Positions 16,432-23,638 of a stretch of DNA of 36,070 nucleotides are shown here, piece after piece. A program made the translations under genes and the position numbers. The notes beneath the pieces are model-generated. The model did not search any database. It was not told where the DNA came from and was given only the letters and a program-made list of their open reading frames with translations. Positions within the stretch are counted from its first letter, which is position 1; each line of letters starts with the position of its first letter. Origin of the DNA: Sedimentisphaerales bacterium (GTDB lineage: Bacteria; Planctomycetota; Phycisphaerae; Sedimentisphaerales; SG8-4); assembly GCA_016928975.1 (NCBI GenBank), contig JAFGJR010000131.1:1-36070 (forward strand), read 5' to 3'.

Positions 16432-18080
16432 ATGCTGTCGGGGCTGAAATACAGACCTAAACTCACACGGAATACCCTGTCGAAGAAGATGTTCGTACGC
16501 GTACGCAACGTCTGCTCGACGGCCACAACGTCGCCGGGTCTCAACGGCATCGCCAGAGCCTCTGTGAGACCATCTTTGTTCATTCCGGAGTTCACGAGTT
16601 GGACGGTGACGGTCGCAACCCCCCCATCAGGCTTCAGACGGTAGATGCTGACGTATCGCGGGTCCGCAACCATGTCCAAGCCGCCTGCAGAGCCGATCGC
16701 CTGGGCGAGGTTATACCGAGCGTCGGGTGGATAGGGAAAGTTGCCCGCGTTCCTGACCAGACCCAGCACGGAGACAAATTGCTCCGCGGACGGTTCAACC
16801 ACCACGGAGTCACCTTCCTCCAACGGCACGTCAGCAAACGGGATATTCAATCCTCGGACCGGCAAAGCCAGAGTCGTCGAGGCTTGCTCGTCGATCGACT
16901 TGGTGAACTTGGCAGGTACAGCGATTGCCTCCGACGCCGTCTGGCGGCCGCCAGGAGATACGTCCAAAGAGGCGACCAGACACCCGCCGTCGCCCGCGTT
17001 CCAGCCACAGCCCTGCGTCGTCACGTCCTCCTGCCCCGGCGGCACAGATCTCAACACACGCGCTAATCCGACAAGCCTCATCTGTATCCCTGCCGCCGGG
17101 GGCCGGCCCGTGGCGGCAGCCGCCTCGCGCAGAAATGCGGATCTTTGCGATTCACTTCCGAGATCGAGCCATTTACGAATCCGCACGTTCTCTCGATCCG
17201 CAAGGGTCAACCAGCCGGTCGTTCGCAAGGGACCTCCTCGCTCGAAGGCCAGGCGGCACGTGATGGGATCAGACTGGGCATCCGGCTCACCGGCGACGTT
17301 CGATCCGCGCCAGACGCACGTCCGTGTGAGGGACCCGGGTGCGCATCTTGGAGAAGCCAGAGAGGGAGTGGACGTGGAAGCGCCGGAGTGTGCGATTCGA
17401 ATCACGGTCGCACCTCGTTGGACTATGCCACCCGCCTTCATCAGCAGCGACACAAGCGACATCTGATCGGGCCGCAAAGCATAGATGCCTGGCTGCGCGA
17501 CGGCTCCAGCGATCGCAACCGTCCGCGTCGTGTACTCCAGGACACTCACATAAACCGGGAGAGGCCCCTTGACATACTTGGGACAATACGCAGCCAGGAT
17601 GCCACTCTCAATCTCCGCTAAGGATTTGCCCGCCACCGCAAACGAGCCAATCACCGGAAGCACGATCGTCCCGTCATCCCCGATTCGACAGATATAGCTT
17701 TCCTTGCTTCCAGCGCCCGCGTCATTCGAGCCCTCCTGGTTCACGACCTTCGGCATCTCCAACTGCAGAACGTCACCGACCCTCGTGCGGTAGGGACCGG
17801 CCACGATCCTGGCCCGCAGGATCTGCTCCATATCGATCGACGGTCCTGTCGGTATAGCCGCTTGGAACTCGGCCAATTCCTGCGCGGATGGCGTGAGCGT
17901 GCGGTCACCGCAGCCCGATGCCAGTAGCGCAAACCACACGCCCGCACAAAGAAGAAGGAGCCGCCGACGGTGCCGAGGTGTTTCCCTTCGCGCGCAATTC
18001 CAGCCTGGTGATGAACGTCTCCCGGCGCCGCCAGGGCATTGACATTCTGTTCCCCCGTGATATAGCTGTGCCCTTGTCAT
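16419..18080 (-). CDS. wza: Wza-like polysaccharide export lipoprotein with a long insertion
   Basis: Outer-membrane EPS exporter. Domains, numbered from an in-frame TTG at 18098: lipoprotein signal with LLASGCG lipobox (Cys63); export domain with YRTRVGDVLQLEMPK and DDGTIVLPVIGSFAVAGKSL; first SLBB (VAIAGAVAQPGIYALRP, about 194-235); second SLBB (VSVLGLVRNAGNFPYPP to RPGDVVAVEQT, about 437-530); and a final segment (FFDRVFRVSLGLYF) resembling the amphipathic pore helix. About 175 residues between the SLBBs, with six Cys, are not part of the usual domain plan. The ATG at 18080 leaves about 40 residues before the hydrophobic core, which is long. A well-placed ATG at 18045 is in another frame, so the N-terminus may be mispredicted or frameshifted. 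Confidence 0.87.
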   Translation of the reverse strand: MTRAQLYHGGTECQCPGGAGRRSSPGWNCARRETPRHRRRLLLLCAGVWFALLASGCGDRTLTPSAQELAEFQAAIPTGPSIDMEQILRARIVAGPYRTRVGDVLQLEMPKVVNQEGSNDAGAGSKESYICRIGDDGTIVLPVIGSFAVAGKSLAEIESGILAAYCPKYVKGPLPVYVSVLEYTTRTVAIAGAVAQPGIYALRPDQMSLVSLLMKAGGIVQRGATVIRIAHSGASTSTPSLASPRCAPGSLTRTCVWRGSNVAGEPDAQSDPITCRLAFERGGPLRTTGWLTLADRENVRIRKWLDLGSESQRSAFLREAAAATGRPPAAGIQMRLVGLARVLRSVPPGQEDVTTQGCGWNAGDGGCLVASLDVSPGGRQTASEAIAVPAKFTKSIDEQASTTLALPVRGLNIPFADVPLEEGDSVVVEPSAEQFVSVLGLVRNAGNFPYPPDARYNLAQAIGSAGGLDMVADPRYVSIYRLKPDGGVATVTVQLVNSGMNKDGLTEALAMPLRPGDVVAVEQTLRTRTNIFFDRVFRVSLGLYFSPDSIWNN

Positions 18081-18376
18081 TTGATCCGCTCTGCGCAAAC
18101 AGACTCCGACTGCCGGCCTCCGGCCGAACCGTACGCCGTGGCCTTGGTGTTACCACTGTCAATAACCTCTCCGAGGCGACCTGGACCCTGTTGACGTAGT
18201 GTCACCGTGTTGAGACCAGCGCTCGGTTACGCCTCAAGAGACACCCTTCCGTGAGACTCTCCACGCGCGTTGCGCACAGACCTACCCCCGCCCGGTGACA
18301 TGTATCACCCGCACAACCATCTACATGTTCAGCCTTGGGACTGCCCGGCGGCGCTCGGCGCCTCAGTCAGCAAGCA
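18081..18376. other. Intergenic region upstream of the export gene
   Basis: About 296 bases between the small secreted-protein gene and the Wza-like gene. A perfect TTGACA occurs on the minus strand near 18161-18166, but no acceptable -10 follows at 16-18 bases, so I do not call a promoter. I see no intrinsic terminator and no credible short gene. Confidence 0.5.
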
Positions 18377-18688
18377 CTACAGGATCGGATGAAACGCTGT
18401 GCGTAGAGGCGCTCTCGGGGGGATCCGTACAGTAGACCGTTCACTTCCAGTGGTAGACGTGGATGATCTCGTCGTAGACTGCGTGGTCGTCGATGTGACG
18501 GATACCGTGACCATCTTGATTGCAAAAGGATCGATCACTATCACCGGCCTCACCGGTGTGCTCGTCATCGCTTGCGGCGACGCCGCATACACGACAGGAC
18601 TCGTCGCAGCCAGCAGAATGCATAGCACCGCGGCGACCAGCACAGCCTTCCTCCGTCCAGCCAATTGCGCGCTTTCTCTCTTGTTCAA
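18377..18688 (-). CDS. Small secreted Ser/Thr-rich protein, TTG start
   Basis: 103 residues, family not recognised. It has a signal peptide (basic KRES/GRRK stretch, then AVLVAAVLCILLAATSPVVYA with an A-x-A-like cleavage site), a short proline/valine stretch (STPVRPVIVIDPF), and a Ser/Thr-rich tail (VTVSVTSTTTQSTTRSSTST). The start is taken at TTG 18688 because a near-perfect Shine-Dalgarno (AAGGAGGTGA, 18696-18705) lies at the right distance, and because the signal peptide then begins at once; a longer frame to 18739 has no such site. It is the first gene before the export lipoprotein on the same strand. The tail could be O-glycosylated or bind the polysaccharide, but that is only a guess from composition. 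Confidence 0.6.
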   Translation of the reverse strand: MNKRESAQLAGRRKAVLVAAVLCILLAATSPVVYAASPQAMTSTPVRPVIVIDPFAIKMVTVSVTSTTTQSTTRSSTSTTGSERSTVRIPPRAPLRTAFHPIL

Positions 18689-18954
18689 GGTCGAATCACC
18701 TCCTTGTCCTCCGAGATATTCCGAATCGCCCGTGAACACGCGTCACAGGCTTCTACCGATGCTCCATTGTGCACTCCATTCGCCAACCATCCACTCACTC
18801 AGACCTGAACAGGCCAGCACAGCAATCCCGGCCGACACGCGCCGGAGCAACCACACCGCTGTAGTGGTCGGACAGTGTAGTGAGTATATTGCAGCCTCGA
18901 CTGCGCATTCACAAGTCCGCAATCATGCTGTCGGCAAGAATGTGGACGCAACAG

Positions 18955-19038
18955 AAATCAAAGATCAAACATCAAAAATCAGAGGGTATCGCGAAGCGAT
19001 TCCGCAGTTTTGATTTTTGCATTTTGATTCTTGATCTT
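18955..19038. repeat. Palindromic AT-rich repeat element
   Basis: An imperfect inverted repeat of about 84 bases, much more AT-rich than its surroundings. The left arm is built of ATCAAA-like units (18955-18983) and the right arm is its complement, TTTTGATT-like units (19008-19038). The centre is a short GC-rich palindrome, ATCGC-GAA-GCGAT (18988-19000). The transcript would fold into a long hairpin on either strand. It resembles dispersed 'KIKMQK/QKSK'-coding palindromic repeats that I recall in some bacterial genomes; only one copy is in this window. It lies inside the 3' end of the truncated protease gene. Confidence 0.7.
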
Positions 19039-19292
19039 CCCTGGCCCGTCTTGCTTGCCATTGCATATTCCAAGGCTCCGACCACCGTGAAGACCGAGCA
19101 GGTACTCCGCTTGCCTTGAACCCGTGGCTTCAAGCCCCACTTCTTGAAGGCCGGCCGAAGGTCGATACTGTCACTGGGGGCATCGCTGGAAGGCGATCCG
19201 GCCAGCCCGTCCCGGGGGAACGTGACAGACGCCGTCAGAGCCACGCCGATGAATAGTCGGTGAGCGGCAGAGGCAAGACACCTGTCCCACAT
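18972..19292 (-). pseudogene. Truncated papain-like (C1) cysteine protease, ending in the repeat element
   Basis: 106 residues with intact 5' features: ATG 19292, GAGGA seven to eight bases upstream, and a signal peptide (LFIGVALTASVTFPRDGLAG). Then comes the beginning of a C1-family domain: DLRPAFKKWGLKPRVQGKR, TCSVFTVVGALEYA, where QG...TCSVF matches the oxyanion-hole Gln and catalytic Cys of papain-type enzymes. The frame then runs into the palindromic repeat, which supplies the last 20 or so residues (RIKMQKSKLRNRFAIPSDF) and the stop. The catalytic His/Asn part is absent and I find no continuation beyond the repeat in any minus frame. It is most likely a gene remnant truncated by repeat insertion or deletion, though a short secreted product could still be made. 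Confidence 0.6.
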
Positions 19293-19429
19293 GGAGAATT
19301 CCTCATTTTCTTTCGCTTGCAGGAAGCAGCCAACACTCTGAGATCGTTCAGCAACGTCCGGACCATTGTGCTCTGCCGGGTGGAGGATTGCAGCTCATTC
19401 CTGCCCGCGCAGTCCGTGCGGCGCAGCAG

Positions 19430-19458
19430 TTGTCAGAATCACCATCATGAATTAGAAT
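19430..19458 (+). promoter_or_regulatory. Sigma70-type promoter of the glycosidase operon
   Basis: TTGTCA (19430-19435), a 17-base spacer, then TAGAAT (19453-19458): five of six matches in each hexamer at ideal spacing. Transcription would start near 19465, giving a leader of about 48 bases before the ATG at 19513. It is the best housekeeping-type promoter in the window and points into the plus-strand operon. Confidence 0.65.
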
Positions 19459-19512
19459 CACGGCGGACTTGTTGTGCCGCAAGGGAACCACGCTGTACAG
19501 AAAGGAACATAG

Positions 19513-19632
19513 ATGAGAGGTCGCATGCCATCCAGTCCGGCTCGCATCCTGGGTGTCGGGTTGTTGGGGGTGTCTGTGACCCCTGCCGGGCTCTTCGTTT
19601 ATGCTGGAGCCTTGTTTCGAGGGGCCAAATGA
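19513..19632 (+). CDS. 39-residue predicted membrane peptide heading the glycosidase operon
   Basis: A short gene supported by AGGA seven bases before ATG 19513 and by a four-base ATGA overlap with the next gene (19629-19632). The product begins with a basic segment (MRGRMPSSPARI) and continues as one hydrophobic helix (LGVGLLGVSVTPAGLFVYAGALF) ending RGAK, so it is probably a single-pass inner-membrane peptide. I know of no family. It is the first gene after the sigma70 promoter, so it may act as a translational-coupling leader for the Tat-exported protein or as a small membrane partner of the export process. It could also be a leader with no stable product. Confidence 0.55.
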   Translation: MRGRMPSSPARILGVGLLGVSVTPAGLFVYAGALFRGAK

Positions 19633-20237
19633 ATCGACGCGAGTTCATCTCCGCATGTGGCGCGGCTTTGTCGTGTGCGGCAACCGGTTCCGATTTGATC
19701 TTCGGCGCGGAGCCGGGACGCAGCGACAGTCCGGGGATCGTCTGGCACCGGCATGAAGACTCCGGCCTGTTCGATCTCGTCGCCGTCGACGGGCGATCTC
19801 TGATCGATATCGAGGAGGACATTGGCCCGTTTGACGGTTTCTGCCACGTGATCGACGCCGGCAAGCTGGGCCGGGAGGTGCTTCTGAGGAGGGATCAACC
19901 GAGGGGCGAGTGTGGGCCGTTCCAGATCTCGCTGGGTCACCATGAAGGCTTTCCGGCAATTGCATGGCCTCGCGACGTACGCGTGCACTACTACGATTTT
20001 CTCTCCTCCAGCGAGGCGAACGGCCACCGCGGCGGCCTGTTGTCCCGCGGCGGCATCGACCTGATGCGCAGGCTGCGTGCGGCGGCGCGCTCGTTCGGCA
20101 CGAATACGGCGCTGTTCGCCAGCGACTGCTCAATGGCCAACTTCTGTCTCTGGGGCGATGGGTTCGGGCTAACCCGCCTGCCCCCAGAGGCCAAACAACT
20201 GATGCTCCGCGACATCGACTCGCTGGTGAAACGATAG
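19629..20237 (+). CDS. Tat-signal protein of unknown function
   Basis: 202 residues starting at ATG 19629; the frame is open far upstream, but only this start has a signal and coupling to the preceding peptide. MNRREFISACGAALSCAA is a twin-arginine-type signal (RREF). The mature part reads as mostly beta strands at first (GIVWHRHEDSGLFDLVAVDG) and helical at the end (LMRRLRAAARSFG, EAKQLMLRDIDSL). I do not recognise a domain. It lies 16 bases before the GH51-type gene, which also has a Tat-like signal, so the two are likely co-exported and may work together. It could be an accessory or cut-down glycoside hydrolase subunit; sequence alone does not decide. Confidence 0.7.
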   Translation: MNRREFISACGAALSCAATGSDLIFGAEPGRSDSPGIVWHRHEDSGLFDLVAVDGRSLIDIEEDIGPFDGFCHVIDAGKLGREVLLRRDQPRGECGPFQISLGHHEGFPAIAWPRDVRVHYYDFLSSSEANGHRGGLLSRGGIDLMRRLRAAARSFGTNTALFASDCSMANFCLWGDGFGLTRLPPEAKQLMLRDIDSLVKR

Positions 20238-20253
20238 CGTCGAGGAGAAGATT

Positions 20254-21798
20254 ATGGGCCAGAATGACGTGGGTCGGCGAGATTTCTTGAAGGCGATAGG
20301 ATTGGGCTCTGCCGCCATGGCCTTGTCCGAACGGCCGCTCGATGGGCAGCAGAGCAACGCGAGGGCGGATGGCTTCATATCGATCGATCCGAAGCCGAAG
20401 TTTGAGCTTTCCCCCTATCTCTACATGCAGTTCATGGAGCCGCTCGGCGTCACGGACAGCTCGGTGGACGCCGCCTGGGACTTCGGGGCCGACCGCTGGC
20501 GCGAGGACGTGGTCGAGATCACCCAGGAGCTGGCTCCCACGCTCATGCGCTGGGGAGGCTGCTTCTGCTCGTACTACCGATGGAAGGAAGGGGTGGGTCC
20601 CATGAGCGAGCGCCGACCCATGCTCAACCAGCTCTGGGGCGGGGTCTACAACAACCAGGTGGGAACGCACGAGTTCGTGGACTTCTGCCGGCGCGTAGGG
20701 GCCGACCCTTTGATCGTGGTGAACTTCGAGTCGGATGGGCGCAAGTACTGGGCCGTATCGCCCAAGGGCGACGTCCGATCCGGGGACGCCAAAGAGGCCG
20801 GCGAATGGGTGGACTACTGCAACGGCCCCTCCAATGCCTCGCGACGGCAGCACGGCGTGAAGGACCCGTACAACGTGCGGCTCTGGCAGATCGGAAACGA
20901 GACCTCCTATGGCGAGGGCATGGACGTCGAGACGGCGGCGAAGAAAACCGTGGAGTTCGCCAAGACCATGCGGCAGGCGGACCCGACCATTCAGATCATC
21001 GGATGGGGCGACAGCGGCTGGGCCGCACGAATGGCGGAGATCGCCGGTCCGGAGCTTCAGTACATAGCCTTCCACAATGGTTTTGGGCCCGGCGGTGAGG
21101 CCTCGCCTCTCCACGGGATCGAGTACCGCAAGGATCCGGACAAGACCTGGGAGTACCTGCTGAGGGCCTGCAAAGCCCAGCAAGCCAAGCTCGACGACGT
21201 GCGCCGGCAGGTCGCGAAGTACAACATTCCGCTGGCCATGACCGAATGCCACTTCACCTTGCCCGGGCGCAACCGCTGCGAGGTGCTATCCACCTGGGCG
21301 GCGGGTGTGGCCAATGCGTGCACCTTGAACGTCCACGAACGAAACGGCGACCTGCTCAAGATCGCCACACTGGCCGATTTCTGCGGCACACGCTGGCAGA
21401 ACAACGCCGTCATGATCCCCGTTCCCGCTGGCAAATCCTACATGATGCCGGTCGCCATGGTCATGAGTCTGTATCGAAGGCACTCGGGACAAGAGGCGGT
21501 TGAGGTGACCGGGACCCCGGACGGTCTCGACGTGGCCGCCAGCCGCACCGGCGACCGTTGCTACCTCCACGTGGTCAATACGCGTCGAACGCAGTCGGTC
21601 AAGTCCGCTTTCCAGGTCCGCGGCAGAAGGATCACCGCCGGTCGCGTGCACTGGTTCAGTCTGGATCCCGAGTTCGAGGTCTTCGAGTACCGCCCGGAAC
21701 ACACGTTCCCCGCTGAGGGCAGGCTGGACCTGAATTCAGCGTGGGCTTTTCCAGCCGCCTCGGTGTCTGCTGTGGAACTGACCCTGGAGCCCACGTAG
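20254..21798 (+). CDS. Tat-exported alpha-L-arabinofuranosidase-like glycosidase (GH51 type)
   Basis: 514 residues with a twin-arginine signal (VGRRDFLKAIGLGSAAMAL). The TIM barrel of clan GH-A shows LAPTLMRWGGCFCSYYRWKEG, the acid/base Glu in RLWQIGNETSYG (E216) and the nucleophile Glu in PLAMTECHF (E331), as in GH51. The C-terminal beta-sandwich with NAVMIPVPAGKSYMMPVAMVM and the final strand AVELTLEPT fits the alpha-L-arabinofuranosidase C-terminal domain. It should release terminal arabinofuranosyl or similar residues outside the cytoplasm. The start follows GAGGAG. The base composition is visibly more GC-rich than the polymerase genes to the left. Specificity within GH51 (arabinose, or endo-acting) cannot be told. 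Confidence 0.87.
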   Translation: MGQNDVGRRDFLKAIGLGSAAMALSERPLDGQQSNARADGFISIDPKPKFELSPYLYMQFMEPLGVTDSSVDAAWDFGADRWREDVVEITQELAPTLMRWGGCFCSYYRWKEGVGPMSERRPMLNQLWGGVYNNQVGTHEFVDFCRRVGADPLIVVNFESDGRKYWAVSPKGDVRSGDAKEAGEWVDYCNGPSNASRRQHGVKDPYNVRLWQIGNETSYGEGMDVETAAKKTVEFAKTMRQADPTIQIIGWGDSGWAARMAEIAGPELQYIAFHNGFGPGGEASPLHGIEYRKDPDKTWEYLLRACKAQQAKLDDVRRQVAKYNIPLAMTECHFTLPGRNRCEVLSTWAAGVANACTLNVHERNGDLLKIATLADFCGTRWQNNAVMIPVPAGKSYMMPVAMVMSLYRRHSGQEAVEVTGTPDGLDVAASRTGDRCYLHVVNTRRTQSVKSAFQVRGRRITAGRVHWFSLDPEFEVFEYRPEHTFPAEGRLDLNSAWAFPAASVSAVELTLEPT

Positions 21799-21829
21799 GA
21801 CCCCCAGCCGGAGTCATGGGAGCCTGTAG

Positions 21830-23590
21830 ATGAGTCGAGAGACCAAGAGCATTGTGCTTCTCGTTGTGATCTGCACCGCGTTCGTCCCCCCGTCATCGTC
21901 CGGCGGGATCGACGGAAACACTGTCGATAGAGCTACCCTGAACGGCAAGCGCTTTCGGTTCTCATGGACTTCGGATGAAGGAGGCGGCGTCAACGGCGTC
22001 GCTACACTCAAAGAAGATGGCTCCCTTGAAGGGATTCGCAGCCCGAACGAGAGTGCGTGGCTTGTCGACGACTCGGGACGGCTGCTGTTCAAACATGCGG
22101 ACGGCAGAGTCTCCACACGATATGACAAGGTCTGGCTCGAAGACGGACGGCTTCACTTCGATGGGCCTTTCCTCCTTCGGGAGGGTATCACTCACCACCT
22201 CGTTGAGATCGAAGGCGCCAGGTCTGAGCTGCGGTACGAGATGACAGCCGACCAGACGGCGAAGATCAAGTACTCGACACAACGATTCGTCTATCTCGAT
22301 CCTGGGGAGAGTCTCAGCTTTCGACTCAAGAACGGTGCGAACAGGCAGATCCGTCTTGTGTCAGTCAAGGAATACCAGGACCCTGTCATTCACCTCACTC
22401 GCCGGGCGGACGTCGAGGTCGAGATCGACGGCAAGCCGATCTCGCTGACCTGCGCCCCTTACGTCATGCCTACCGAGGTGCGAGGACTCCGGATTCAGGC
22501 TGACACTACATCGGCATGGCTTAGGATTCCAAAACGCGTGCAGTTCGCCCTGTGGGACGCCTCCGATCCTATCGTGGATACGACTCTCTTCTGCTTTCCG
22601 TTGCCCGGCTACCGCCTCTTCTCCCACGGCATGCAGGCCTACAACGAACCCGTGCACCTGGGCGACCGGGACGGCGAGCCCGGTGGACAACGCTTCTATC
22701 ACAACTACGGCGTCGATCTGGCCGGGTATGAAGGCCGGCAGAAGGTTCTGAGCTGCATCGACGGCACCGTCGTTCAGATCAACCCCGACGAAGGCGACCT
22801 CTCCATTCGGGACGATCGAGGCTTCGTGCTGTACTACGGCCACCTGGACTCGATTCTCCCCGACATCAAGGTGGGAGCCCAGGTCAGGCGAGGTCAGTGG
22901 GTCGGTCTGCTTGGCCGGCGCGGCGCATCCGGCAACTTCTCGCACCTCCACGTAGGAGGCTTCCTGTCCGAGTCTGCAATGGCCGAAGGTCGTCTCAATC
23001 GCAACCTCAATCTGTATCCCTGGCTGGTCGCCGCGTATCAACAGGACAGCGACACGAGCCTCTATGCCGTGGCGCGTCCTCACGGGATGGCCCTCACGGG
23101 GGACAAGGTGCTCTTTGACGGATCGCGCTCGATGGCGGTCAACTCGACCATCACTTCCTTCCAGTGGGAGTTCGATGACGGGACCTTCGCGGAAGGGCCC
23201 GGAGTGGAGAAGGTGTATGAGAAACCCGGATGCTACGCGGCCGCCCTGTGGGTCACGAACGAGCAGGGAGACCGTGACGTCGATTTCTCCTCGGTGAGGG
23301 TCTATTCCAGATCCGCGCCGCAAGACGTTATTGGCACGCTCTTCGTCACCTACGTTCCGTCGGCCCAAGTCCGCGTGGATCAGCCTGTCAACTTTCGGAT
23401 CTGGTCCCAGGGCGCCAAGCCCAGAGCAATCCAGGTCGACTTCGGCGACGGCACGATCGTCCGGGGCTATCGTGAGTACTCCGCGATCACCCATCAATTC
23501 AAGAAGTCGGGGATCCATATTGTCACTGTCTCAGGCAGTGCGACGGGGCTGCCCGTGACCCAGAAAGTCAAGGTCGTTGTGGAGAACTAG
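21830..23590 (+). CDS. Secreted M23 (LytM)-type metallopeptidase with PKD-like domains
   Basis: 586 residues: a hydrophobic signal (SIVLLVVICTAFVPP), a beta-rich region of about 230 residues, an M23 domain (about 275-395) and two PKD-like domains (about 425-490 and 508-584; WEFDDGTFAEG and VDFGDGTIVRG). M23 motifs seen: FYHNYGVDLAG, YYGHLD (H338) and SHLHVGG (H372, H374). The usual HxxxD is HxxxxD here (H291 to D296), with Asn at the normal His position, so zinc binding may be altered. M23 enzymes normally cut peptidoglycan cross-links; PKD domains often sit in surface or glycan-degrading proteins. Placed between two glycosidases, it may help remodel the envelope or hold the polysaccharide. 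The ATG follows GGAG by eight bases. Confidence 0.82.
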   Translation: MSRETKSIVLLVVICTAFVPPSSSGGIDGNTVDRATLNGKRFRFSWTSDEGGGVNGVATLKEDGSLEGIRSPNESAWLVDDSGRLLFKHADGRVSTRYDKVWLEDGRLHFDGPFLLREGITHHLVEIEGARSELRYEMTADQTAKIKYSTQRFVYLDPGESLSFRLKNGANRQIRLVSVKEYQDPVIHLTRRADVEVEIDGKPISLTCAPYVMPTEVRGLRIQADTTSAWLRIPKRVQFALWDASDPIVDTTLFCFPLPGYRLFSHGMQAYNEPVHLGDRDGEPGGQRFYHNYGVDLAGYEGRQKVLSCIDGTVVQINPDEGDLSIRDDRGFVLYYGHLDSILPDIKVGAQVRRGQWVGLLGRRGASGNFSHLHVGGFLSESAMAEGRLNRNLNLYPWLVAAYQQDSDTSLYAVARPHGMALTGDKVLFDGSRSMAVNSTITSFQWEFDDGTFAEGPGVEKVYEKPGCYAAALWVTNEQGDRDVDFSSVRVYSRSAPQDVIGTLFVTYVPSAQVRVDQPVNFRIWSQGAKPRAIQVDFGDGTIVRGYREYSAITHQFKKSGIHIVTVSGSATGLPVTQKVKVVVEN

Positions 23591-23638
23591 TGCACACCAG
23601 AGCATGCTGGAATACATGCGATTGAAGCAGGAGAGACT

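Noticed and set aside
18161..18166. Perfect TTGACA upstream of the export gene on the minus strand
   Set aside because: No -10 hexamer at acceptable spacing; the nearest candidates are more than 20 bases away.
19645..21252. 535-codon minus-strand frame across the Tat protein and GH51 genes
   Set aside because: Sequence is Arg/Pro/His-rich without any domain and is explained by the codon bias of the two plus-strand genes.
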